From: SXOA01 sp051004015
Lineage (GTDB): Bacteria; Planctomycetota; Planctomycetia; Pirellulales; Pirellulaceae
Assembly (NCBI GenBank): GCA_051004015.1
Contig: JBPCKT010000154.1
Location: forward strand, 35,070 to 99,069
Direction: 5' to 3'
Length of the DNA stretch: 64,000 nt
Position 1 is the first letter of the stretch. Each line of letters begins with the position of its first letter. The translations under genes and the position numbers were made by a program. Shown here piece after piece: positions 33,754 to 43,800 of this stretch. The notes under the pieces were generated by a model. That model did no database searches. It was not told the origin of the DNA and saw only the letters and a list, made by a program, of their open reading frames with translations.

Positions 33754-34308
33754 ATGATCAAGTTCCTCTGTAACGGCGAATGGCTCCTTGAATACGCCGA
33801 TGGCGAACTCTCCGCCGCGGATTCCTTACGGGCTGAGTCGCATCTTGCCGCCTGCCCTGGCTGTTCGCGCGAAGTGGCCGCTCTCAAGAACAGCCGCGAG
33901 ATGTTATCTGTTTACTTTGCCACGGTGGAAAGTCTTAGCCCCGTTGCTGCCCTTTCCCAACGAACAAATCCCCAATCCGGCTGGAACACCGCTGCCCTGG
34001 CTCTGGCCTCGATCGCCGCGACGGCTCTGCTGGTTTCCATGTTCTTTTTCCTCGGAGGGGAGAGAGACGAAGTTGTCAGGGCCGTGACGCCACCGGCTGA
34101 GCTGCCTGTTGCTTCTCCTGTCGCGGAGGACCCGGAGGAAGAGGATGTGTTGGCGATGATCTCCCGCGAGACACAAATTGCCCGCCTCCGCATGGCCAGC
34201 GAAATCCTGGCCAAGGAGCCTGGAATGAATGAGCGACACCTGGCAATGGAAAAATGCCTTGTCGAGGCTTACGGCGTTACGACGGCACGACGACCTTTCG
34301 AGATGTAG
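33754..34308 (+). CDS. Zinc-finger anti-sigma factor
   Basis: A 184-residue protein with an N-terminal ZAS-like domain (LLEYADGELSAADSLRAESH, then HLAACPGCSREV, a HxxxCxxC zinc site), one transmembrane helix near residues 85-105 (LASIAATALLVSMFFFLGG) and an acidic periplasmic tail (EDPEEEDVLAM). It should hold the adjacent ECF sigma factor at the membrane. Separated from the sigma gene by four bases. If the sigma gene is truly dead, this gene may be losing its purpose. Confidence 0.82.
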   Translation: MIKFLCNGEWLLEYADGELSAADSLRAESHLAACPGCSREVAALKNSREMLSVYFATVESLSPVAALSQRTNPQSGWNTAALALASIAATALLVSMFFFLGGERDEVVRAVTPPAELPVASPVAEDPEEEDVLAMISRETQIARLRMASEILAKEPGMNERHLAMEKCLVEAYGVTTARRPFEM

Positions 34309-34328
34309 AGCAGCACGTATTTATTTTC

Positions 34329-34395
34329 TTGTCTCCCATTTTTCTGTCAACTTCTGCCTGCTACCGGAGGAATGTGACAGAAAAATGGGAGACAA
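34329..34395. repeat. Perfect 21-bp inverted repeat
   Basis: The left arm 34329-34349 (TTGTCTCCCATT...) is the exact reverse complement of 34375-34395, loop 25 bases. It lies between the anti-sigma gene and the next gene on the same strand. No T-run follows on the plus strand, so it is not a simple terminator. Confidence 0.88.
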
Positions 34396-34431
34396 AAAAA
34401 TGAAGAACTACCAATCTCACGGAGCTATCCC

Positions 34432-35613
34432 ATGCGACTTCTATTTCCTTTGTTTCTCGCCGTTGCGTTAGGAACATGCCTTGTCACTTCTTTGAGAGCC
34501 CAGGAGCTTGAGGTCAAGCAGCCGCAGCCAGCCGTACTGGGCGTCATCAACGACGTGGATGTGACCGTCACGGATTTGACGGAAGAGAAGCTCAACAATC
34601 CGCCCAAGCGGGAGATAAAGATCGAGCGCCTTATGGAGCCAAGGAAGCGGAAGCTTACCAAGCCCGACCCTAAACTATTTGAACAAAAGTTCTGCGCGGT
34701 GTTCGGCCTGGAAATTCGCACTTTTCGAGGTAGTCATCGGTATCTCCAGGAAGATGGAAACCTGCGCCAATTGCCATATCTTGGCGAGAATTTCTTGTTC
34801 GCCCCGCAAAATACCGATGGCAGAGACGACCTTTCGGAATCGCTTTTACGGATGACTAAGGCTTTGCCGAATGCCGACTCGATCACCAAAGAAGAGAGAG
34901 CGTTTCTCACGGACGCAGAGAGCATTGGAGGATTGGTCAGTCCTGGTTACACGCACACAAGTCCAGATCCCTCGCATAAAGGAGGTTGGGGCTTCATCGT
35001 TCTTGGGACGACTCCGGAACAAGCCGAAATGCGATCCAAAGCATTGTTAACGCTGTTAGATCTAGGCGTTTGCCGGCCGGTTCAATTGGCCATTTTCAAG
35101 AAGCGAGAGCCGTTGTGTCTTCAGCTGCGCGACTACCGGCGCACACTGGCACAACATCAAGTGGCAACGAATGCCGCCGAGGAACAGCTCAAGTCCTTCG
35201 CGGAGTTCACGCCGGAAATGCTTCCCAATCTTCGCGTGCAGCAACTTCAGCTCGATGTTGATTTGGCCGGTGTGAAAGCACGAATTGCCACATGCGAAAA
35301 GCTCCTTGCACAGCCCGCGCTGAAGCCGGAACGGCGAAGCCAGATCGAGGACGTCAAAGTCACTGCCGAAATTGAGTCGTCTGGATTCGAAGCGCGACGC
35401 GCGAAGTCCGAGGAATTCATCGGCAAAGTGAAAGCTCTAATCGACCTGCGTAGCAAACTGTCGAAATTGGAATTCAATCGAAGCGTGAAACTGAACGAAA
35501 TACGCGCCTGCGAATCGCAAATCCATCGCATCGACGAGGCCATTCGCGCCTATGTTCCCCTCCCCCTCGTCGATAACAAAATTACCGTCCAGCCGCTCGA
35601 GTGGACGCAGTAG
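34432..35613 (+). CDS. Exported coiled-coil protein, unknown
   Basis: A 393-residue protein with a signal peptide (RLLFPLFLAVALGTCLVTSLRA). The first half has mixed content (FGLEIRTFRGSHRYLQ, HKGGWGFIVLGTTPEQAEMR). The second half, about residues 220-375, is long, charged and helical (HQVATNAAEEQLKSFAEF, LDVDLAGVKARIATCEKLL), as in a coiled coil. No family recognised. Likely periplasmic. It follows the sigma/anti-sigma pair with a palindrome between. Confidence 0.72.
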   Translation: MRLLFPLFLAVALGTCLVTSLRAQELEVKQPQPAVLGVINDVDVTVTDLTEEKLNNPPKREIKIERLMEPRKRKLTKPDPKLFEQKFCAVFGLEIRTFRGSHRYLQEDGNLRQLPYLGENFLFAPQNTDGRDDLSESLLRMTKALPNADSITKEERAFLTDAESIGGLVSPGYTHTSPDPSHKGGWGFIVLGTTPEQAEMRSKALLTLLDLGVCRPVQLAIFKKREPLCLQLRDYRRTLAQHQVATNAAEEQLKSFAEFTPEMLPNLRVQQLQLDVDLAGVKARIATCEKLLAQPALKPERRSQIEDVKVTAEIESSGFEARRAKSEEFIGKVKALIDLRSKLSKLEFNRSVKLNEIRACESQIHRIDEAIRAYVPLPLVDNKITVQPLEWTQ

Positions 35614-35629
35614 GCCGGCCAGGGCTTTC

Positions 35630-37714
35630 CTACTTCACCTGCAGTGCTGGCCGCTCTTCCATCACCCCCACGATTTGCTGCAGGGCGGTAAATTCGACCG
35701 GCTTGGTGAAGTGATGATCGAAACCGGCTTCGCGGCTGTGAAGGCGATCTTCTTCCCGCCCGTAACCGCTGACGGCGACGAGGAGCAGGTCTTGGCCGCC
35801 AGCTTGCTGGCGGAGGATGCGGGCCACGTCGTAACCCGAGATGCCGGGTAGGCCCAGGTCGAGGATGACAATGTCGGGCTTGTCGTTTTGAATCATCTCC
35901 AGGGCGGACGGACCCTCAAATGCGACCCGGACGCTGTGCCCTTGCACCCGCATGAGCTTCGCCAGGCTTTCCGCGGAGTCGATGTTGTCGTCCACGACCA
36001 CTACGTTTCTCCGGCCGCGGGGAATGTCGATCGGGTCTGGATCGTTGCCGGATTCGCTGGAAGGGGCGGATGCAACCGGCAGGCGGACGGTGAACTCGCT
36101 GCCGCGATCGAGTCCTTCGCTGTCGGCATGGACGGTGCCCCCGTGCATCTCCACGAGGCGCTGCACCAGGGTGAGGCCGATGCCCAGGCCCCCCTGCGAG
36201 CGGTCAATGGCCTGATCCACCTGCGTGAAGAGATCAAAAATCCTCGGCAGCATCTCTCGTGGGATTCCTGTGCCGGTGTCCCGCACGCGAAACACGGCCT
36301 GGTCCCCTTCCCGCTTCGCTGAAATCCAAATCGAGCCGCCGGCCGGCGTATACTTGGCCGCGTTGTTGAGCAAGTTGGACAGCACCTGCGAGAGCCGAGC
36401 CTCGTCGACTTGGATGAACAGCGGCTCGCTGGGAAGCTCGACGCTGAGCTGGTGAGACTGGGCATCGATCACCGGTCGGCTGGTTTCCACGGCGCTCTGG
36501 ATGATCTGATCGGCACGGAGGCATTTCCACTCCAGGCGGATTTTTCCGCGGGTGATGCGCGATACATCGAGCAAGTCATCGACCAGGCGGACCATGTGCG
36601 TGACCTGGCGGTCGATCACGTCCTGGGCCCACAGGGCGTCGGGCTGGTCCTGAAGTTGCATGCGGAGCACCGAGACCGCGTTGCGGATGGGGGCGAGCGG
36701 GTTACGCAGCTCATGGGCCAGCATCGAAAGAAATTCGTTCTTTTGCTGGTCGGCGTGCTGAATGTCCTTGTACAGGCGGGCGTTGTCCAGCGCAATGGAG
36801 GCGCGAGTCGCCATCGTCTCCGCCATCGTAACTTCCAGCGAGCTGAACCGCCGCTGGGAACTCTCCCGTGAGAGCAGCAGCGCGGCGAAGGTGTGTCCCC
36901 GTGCCCGCAAGGGCAGGATAATGGTTTCTGGCTCCCCCTCGACATGATCCGACGCCAGAAATTCCGGAGCGGCGGTCTGCAGCGTTCGCTCGAGAGCATC
37001 GGCGCAGTGCTTCGGAAGCTCCGCCAGGTCGGCGAACTCGCGGACCTTCGGCTCGTCGGTGTCGCGATCGCCCCTCTCCGCCTGGACGATCGCCCACTTC
37101 GCGGTGATGGGCTCGATCTGCGCGAGGATCGCCGCATCGGCCAGGTAGGGAATCGTGAGGCGGACGACGTCCCGAGAGGTAATTCGATAGTCCAGCGACT
37201 GCCCGACGACTGCCCCCGTTTTCGCTAGAAACCGCAGCCGGCGGTTGGATTCCTCGGCGGCGGCCCGTTTGGAACGTTCTTCGGCCAGAATGATCCGCTC
37301 CTCCGCCTGATGCTTGACTTGCTCGTTCATGCGGAACAGGTCGACGAAGACCTTGACCTTGGCCCGCAGAATTTCCGGCACTACGGGAGCCTGGATGTAA
37401 TCCACGGCGCCGTGGGCGTAGCCTTCCGCCAGCCGAACTTCGTCCGTGAAGGCGGTGACAAAGATAATCGGAGTGTGAGCCGACCGTTTGCGGTTGCGGA
37501 TCAGCGCCGCGGTCTCAAAGCCGTCCATGTCCGGCATGTTGACATCGAGCAGGACGACGGCGAAGTCATTGTTCAAGACGTGCCGCAGAGCTTCGGTCCC
37601 CGAAAGCGCGGTAACGACCTCCTCTCCCAGGTCCTCCAGAACGACCTTGTAAACGAGAAGCTTTTCCGGCAAATCATCCACGACCAGGATTTTCACCCTG
37701 TCTGCAACAGGCAT
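35630..37714 (-). CDS. Hybrid histidine kinase: REC - GAF - HisKA - HATPase - REC
   Basis: A 694-residue soluble signalling protein. An N-terminal receiver with phospho-acceptor D57 (LLDVNMPDMDG) is followed by a helix and a GAF-like domain (about residues 180-310). HisKA has H334 (AHELRNPLAP), the ATPase has N box NLLNNAAKY, DTGTGIP and GGLGIGLTL, and a C-terminal receiver has D619 (ILDLGLPG). No transmembrane helix. Encoded 120 bases downstream of the giant HAMP kinase, so the two may form one phosphorelay; the N-terminal receiver could accept phosphate from it. Confidence 0.92.
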   Translation of the reverse strand: MPVADRVKILVVDDLPEKLLVYKVVLEDLGEEVVTALSGTEALRHVLNNDFAVVLLDVNMPDMDGFETAALIRNRKRSAHTPIIFVTAFTDEVRLAEGYAHGAVDYIQAPVVPEILRAKVKVFVDLFRMNEQVKHQAEERIILAEERSKRAAAEESNRRLRFLAKTGAVVGQSLDYRITSRDVVRLTIPYLADAAILAQIEPITAKWAIVQAERGDRDTDEPKVREFADLAELPKHCADALERTLQTAAPEFLASDHVEGEPETIILPLRARGHTFAALLLSRESSQRRFSSLEVTMAETMATRASIALDNARLYKDIQHADQQKNEFLSMLAHELRNPLAPIRNAVSVLRMQLQDQPDALWAQDVIDRQVTHMVRLVDDLLDVSRITRGKIRLEWKCLRADQIIQSAVETSRPVIDAQSHQLSVELPSEPLFIQVDEARLSQVLSNLLNNAAKYTPAGGSIWISAKREGDQAVFRVRDTGTGIPREMLPRIFDLFTQVDQAIDRSQGGLGIGLTLVQRLVEMHGGTVHADSEGLDRGSEFTVRLPVASAPSSESGNDPDPIDIPRGRRNVVVVDDNIDSAESLAKLMRVQGHSVRVAFEGPSALEMIQNDKPDIVILDLGLPGISGYDVARILRQQAGGQDLLLVAVSGYGREEDRLHSREAGFDHHFTKPVEFTALQQIVGVMEERPALQVK

Positions 37715-37751
37715 TCGTCACCAATTCCAAGTTATTTGAAGTCTTTATAAT

Positions 37752-37780
37752 ATGATTGTTGTCGTTGTAGGGAGTGTCAA
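37752..37780 (-). promoter_or_regulatory. Candidate sigma-70-like promoter for the REC-GAF-kinase gene
   Basis: On the minus strand TTGACA (37780-37775) is followed after 17 bases by AATCAT (37757-37752), with a nearby AT-rich TATTATAAAG. It lies about 38 bases before the start codon. Planctomycete promoter consensus is poorly known, so this is tentative. Confidence 0.4.
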
Positions 37781-37834
37781 GGCTAGTTCCATGAGCCGGA
37801 TCATCCTCACTTGGCTTCATGCTCCTCTCCGCGG

Positions 37835-40800
37835 TTACTGATGCAGCCAGGCCCGCAGAACGGCGAGCATCTGCTCGGTGTCCACCGGCTTGGAGAGATA
37901 GTCCCAGGCACCCGCCTCGATGCATTTCTCGCGGTCTCCCTTCATCGCCTTGGCGGTAACCGCAACGATGGGGAGATCCTTGAGGCTGGCAATCTTGCGG
38001 ATTTCCCGCATCGTCTCCATGCCGTCCATTTCGGGCATCATGATGTCCATCAGCACTACTTCCACGTCTGGCTGTTCCCGCAGGATCTTGATGGCGTCCT
38101 TTCCGTTGTCGGCGGAGATGATCGCCATGTTATGCTCCTCCAGGACCGTGGACAGGGCGAAGATGTTTCGCATGTCGTCATCCACAATCAGGACCTTGCG
38201 TCCGGCCAGGACTTTGTCCGACTCATGCAGATCCAGCAGAATCTGTCGCTTGTCGTCCGACAGATGGGCGACGTTCATGTGGGTGAAAAACGCGGTGAAG
38301 TCAAGCAGGCGGTCCGGCGACTGCACGCGGCGGACGGTGCAGGCGTCGGACAGGCGGCGCCAGTCGCGATCCTCGCACGCTTCCTCGCCATAGACAATGA
38401 CCGGCAGACGGCTCAGGCCGTTTCCGAAACCGCCGTTACTGCCGGCCAGATTGTCGAGCAGCACTGTGGCCTCGGGGCTGGCGATGATGCAGTCTACAGG
38501 ACCGTTTTTAAACAGGGCCGCTGCCGCGGCGCCGTCCGCCACCTCCGTCACCTGCATTTCTTCTTCCGGGAGGTAGCTCGCCGTGCGGGCCCGGCGCTCT
38601 GGGTTCGCATCCACAACGACTACCTGCCTCGAACGGCGGGCGATGAAGTCCTCCATTTTTTCAAGCAGCTGATCCAGCACTTCCCGGCTTTGGATCGGCT
38701 TGGGAACGAAGGCCAGTGCACCGGAGGCGAAGGCCCGTTCGCGAGCTTCATCCGTGGAGATGACGCAGACCGGAACATGCCGGGTGTTCACGTCGTTTTT
38801 CAGCCGTTCCAGCACTCGCCAACCTTCCATATCCGGCAGGTAGATGTCGAGCGTGATGGCGTGGGGCTTGTACTCGCGGGCGAGTGTGAGAGCCGCCGCC
38901 CCCAGGGATGTGACCAGCCCTTTCAGGCCCTTCTCGCGGGCCGTGTCGAGGAGGAACCTTGCGAAGCCGACGTCATTTTCCACGATGAGCAGCACGCGGT
39001 CGCCGGGTTCGATCTGGTCCCGGTCGTCCCCCACTTCGTTGACCAGCGCAGCGGGCTCGGCTTCCAGGGAATCCAATTCCCGCACGGCGGGAACGCTGTG
39101 GCCATTGCCACGGGTAAGGGCATCCGGCGAGGCCAGCGCCCGGGCGAGAGGTGATGCCGCGGCGGAGGCGCCGCCGGCCGCTGCCTGCGCGAGCTGCAAT
39201 TCGGTGGCCAACGGCTTGCGCTGGGGGCGGGGCGGGGTAAACGTTGTTGGCAGGAAGAGCGTGAAGGTGCTGCCGCGGCTGGGGGTGGAAATGAGCCTGA
39301 TTTCCCCCCCCAAGAGGCGCGAAAGCTCGCGGCTAATGGCGAGGCCCAGGCCCGTGCCGCCATACTTGCGACTGGTGGAGCCGTCGGCCTGCTGGAAGGC
39401 CTCGAAGATGATCTGCTGCTTGTCCGCCGCGATTCCGATACCCGTATCGGAGACCTCGAAGGCCAATACGCCATTGGCTTTATTGAGCTCCTCGTTGTAC
39501 GGGTTCCAGCCATCCTCGACCGGCTCCACCGTCAGCGTCACATGGCCGTGATGGGTGAACTTGAAGGAGTTGGACAGCAAGTTCTTGATGATCTGCTGCA
39601 AGCGTTTGGCGTCGGTGAGCATCGACTTGGGCAGCCGGGCGTCAAACCGCGTAACAAAGTCCACGTTCTTGGATTCGGCAACGTGGCGGAAAGTCCGCTC
39701 GACAAAGCTCTGCAGATCGCTGAGCCGCAATTCTCCGGCATCGACGACGACCGTGCCCGATTCGATCTTCGAGAGATCCAGGATGTCGTTGATAAGCATC
39801 AAGAGGTCATTGCCGGACGAGTGAATCGTCTTGGCAAACTCTGTCTGCCGCGGCGTGAGGTTGCCGTCCGAGTTCTTGGAGAGTTGGTCGGAGAGAATCA
39901 GCAGGCTGTTGAGCGGTGTCCGCAATTCGTGCGACATGTTCGCCAGGAACTCGGACTTGTATTTGGATGTGAGCGCGAGCTGCTTGGCTTTCACTTCCAG
40001 CTCCTGGCGGGCTTGCTCCACCTCCTGGTTCTTGCGTTCCACCTCGTGATTTTGCTGGGCCAGAAGTCGGGCCTTCTCTTGCAGCTCTTCGTTGGTGTTC
40101 TGCAGTTCCTCCTGGCGGGTTTGCAACTGTTGGGCCAGCGACTGGGACTGCTTGAGCAGGTCTTCGGTCCGCATGTTGGCCTCAATCGTGTTGAGCACGA
40201 TGCCGATCGATTCCGTGAGCTGGTCCAGAAACGCCTGGTGCGTGGGATTGAAGCCCTCGAATGAGGCCAACTCCAGCACGCCGCGGACCTGCCCTTCGTA
40301 AATCAGGGGCAGCACCAGCACGCTCCTCGGCGGACTGTCGCCGAGGCCCGACGAAATGCGGATGTAATTCGTGGGCGTGTTCGTCAGCAGGATTTTCTGC
40401 TTGTCGATAGCGCACTGACCGACCAGCCCCTTGCCAAGTTTGATTCGGATCTGGGCTTCGTTCTTGCCTTCCGAAGCATAGCTGGCCAGCAGCTTGAGCT
40501 GCGGGTCTTCCTCACTGGTGTCGAGCACATAAAACTCGGCGTGCAGGGCCGTGACCACTGGGCAAAGCTCTGACAGAATCATGCGGCCGACGTTCGTCAA
40601 GTCGCGCTGGCCTTGCAACATGCGGCTGAACTTGGCGAGGTTAGTCTTGAGCCAGTCCTGCTCGGTGTTTTTCTGCGTCGTGTCGCGGAGGTTGCGAATC
40701 ATCTCATTGATGGTGTCCTTCAGAGCGGCCACTTCGCCTTGCGCGACGACCGTGATGGACCGCGTGAGATCTCCCTTCGTCACGGCGGTGGCCACTTCGG

Positions 40801-43800
40801 CGATGGCGCGGACCTGAGTCGTAAGGTTCGCCGCCAACTGATTTACGTTTTCCGTGAGGGCCTTCCAAGTACCGGCAGCGCCCGGCACCTTGGCCTGGCC
40901 GCCAAGCTGGCCTTCGACGCCTACTTCGCGGGCCACCGAGGTCACCTGGTCCGCGAAGGTGGCCAGCGTATCGATCATTTCGTTGATGGTTTCCGCCAGC
41001 TCGGCGATTTCCCCCTTGGCTTCCACCGTCAGCTTCCGTTTAAGGTCGCCGTTGGCCACGGCAGTTACCACCTTGGCGATACCGCGAACCTGGGCAGTGA
41101 GGTTTCCGGCCATGAAGTTCACGCTATCCGTGAGGTCTTTCCAGGTGCCGGAAACGCCTTCCACACGGGCCTGGCCCCCCAGCTTTCCTTCGGTGCCGAC
41201 TTCGCGCGCCACACGGGTCACTTCGGAAGCGAACGAGCGGAGCTGATCCACCATCGTATTAACAGTGTTCTTGAGCTCCAGAATCTCTCCCTTCACGTCC
41301 ACCGTGATCTTCTTGGACAAGTCGCCTGCCGCCACGGCTTTGGTCACTTCGGCGATGTTGCGGACCTGGCCGGTGAGATTGCTGGCCATGAAGTTCACGC
41401 TGTCCGTCAGGTCCTTCCAGGTGCCGGCCACGCCTTGCACGTCGGCCTGACCGCCGAGCTTGCCTTCGGTACCCACTTCGCGGGCCACGCGAGTCACTTC
41501 GGAAGCGAACGAGCGGAGCTGATCCACCATCGTATTGACGGTGTTCTTCAGCTCCAGAATCTCCCCCTTCACGTCCACCGTGATCTTTTTGGACAAGTCG
41601 CCTGCCGCCACGGCTTTGGTCACGTCAGCAATGTTGCGGACTTGAGCCGTCAGGTTACCCGCCATGAAGTTCACGCTATCCGTGAGGTCCTTCCAGGTGC
41701 CGGCCACGCCCTGCACGTCGGCCTGGCCGCCGAGTTTTCCTTCGGTGCCCACTTCGCGGGCCACGCGAGTCACTTCGGAAGCGAACGAGCGGAGCTGGTC
41801 CACCATCGTATTGACCGTGTTCTTCAGCTCCAGGATTTCTCCCTTCACGTCCACCGTAATCTTCTTGGACAAGTCGCCGGCCGCCACGGCTTTGGTCACG
41901 TCGGCGATGTTCCGCACCTGAGCCGTCAGGTTGCCGGCCATAAAGTTCACGGAGTCGGTAAGGTCTTTCCAGGTGCCAGCCACGCCGCGGACATCGGCTT
42001 GTCCCCCCAGTTTTCCTTCGGTGCCGACTTCGCGGGCCACGCGGGTCACTTCCGCCGCAAACGAGCTGAGCTGATCGACCATCGTATTGAACGTGTTCTT
42101 GAGCTCGAGGATTTCCCCCTTCACATCCACCGTGATCTTCTTGGAAAGGTCGCCTGCCGCCACCGCTTTGGTCACGTCCGCAATGTTTCGGACCTGAGCC
42201 GTCAGGTTGCCGGCCATAAAGTTCACGGAGTCGGTCAGGTCCTTCCAGGTGCCGGCAACACCCTTCACTTCAGCCTGCCCTCCCAGCTTTCCTTCGGTTC
42301 CCACTTCGCGGGCCACGCGGGTCACTTCCGCCGCAAACGAGCTGAGCTGATCCACCATCGTATTAAACGTGTTTTTCAGCTCCAGGATTTCTCCCTTCAC
42401 ATCCACGGTGATCTTCTTCGACAAGTTGCCCGTTGCAACCGCCGTGGTCACTTCGGCGATATTGCGCACCTGGGACGTGAGGTTGCCGGCCATGAAGTTC
42501 ACGGAGTCGGTCAGGTCCTTCCAGGTGCCGGCCACGCCTTTCACTTCCGCCTGCCCCCCCAGTTTTCCTTCGGTCCCCACTTCGCGGGCCACGCGGGTTA
42601 CTTCCGCCGCAAACGAGCTGAGCTGATCCACCATCGTATTGATGGTGTTCTTGAGCTCGAGAATTTCCCCCTTCACGTCCACCGTGATCTTTTTCGACAA
42701 ATTGCCCGTGGCCACCGCCGTGGTCACTTCGGCAATGTTGCGCACCTGGGACGTGAGGTTGCCGGCCATGGAATTCACGCTATCCGTCAGGTCCTTCCAG
42801 GTGCCGGCCACGCCGCTCACGTCGGCTTGTCCACCCAGTTTTCCTTCGGTACCGACTTCGCGGGCCACGCGGGTTACTTCCGAGGCGAACGACGAGAGCT
42901 GATCGACCATCGTGTTAATGACGTCCTTAATCTGCAGAATTTCACCGCTCACGTTCACCGTGATCTTCTGCGTCAGGTCCCCCGTCGCGATGGCCGTGGC
43001 GACTTTAGAAACATCGCGCAATTGCACCGTCAGGTTACCGGCCATGGAGTTCACGCTGTCCGTCAGATCCTTCCAGGTGCCGGCCACTCCCTTCACTTGG
43101 GCCTGGCCACCCAATTTCCCTTCGGTACCGACTTCGCGGGCCACGCGGGTCACTTCGGAAGCGAACGAAGAAAGCTGATCCACCATCGTATTGATGGTGT
43201 TCTTGAGCTCCAAAATCTCTCCCTTGACGTCCACCGTGATCTTGCGGGAAAGGTCTCCATTGGCCACGGCTGTGGTCACTTCGGCGATATTACGGACCTG
43301 GCCCGTCAAGTTGCTGGCCATGAAGTTCACGCTATCGGTGAGGTCTTTCCACGTTCCCGACACGCCTTCGACCCGAGCCTGTCCGCCTAGCTTGCCTTCG
43401 GTTCCCACTTCGCGGGCCACGCGGGTCACTTCGGAAGCGAAGGACCGCAATTGGTCCACCATCGTATTGATCGTGTTCTTCAGCTCCAGCACCTCCCCCT
43501 TCACGTCCACTGTGATTTTCTTGGAAAGGTCGCCTGCCGCCACCGCTTTGGTCACGTCGGCGATGTTGCGGACCTGGCTCGTGAGGTTGCTCGCCATCGA
43601 GTTCACGCTTTCGGTCAGGTCCTTCCACGTTCCGGCCACCCCCTTCACCCGCGCCTGGCCGCCGAGCTTGCCTTCGGTCCCTACTTCACGGGCCACGCGG
43701 GTCACTTCGCTGGCGAACGAGCTGAGCTGGTCCACCATTTTGTTGATGGTGCGGGCGGTGAGGAGGAATTCCCCTTGCAACGGCCGCTCGTCCACTTCCA

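Noticed and set aside
40613..43390. A 925-residue open frame on the plus strand
   Set aside because: It is the antisense of the HAMP repeats; His/Gly/Leu-rich repetitive composition follows from the coding repeats on the other strand, where domains are clear.
40670..43705. Regular direct repeats that could suggest a CRISPR array
   Set aside because: The period is 276 bases with no unique spacers, and every unit is coding (HAMP).
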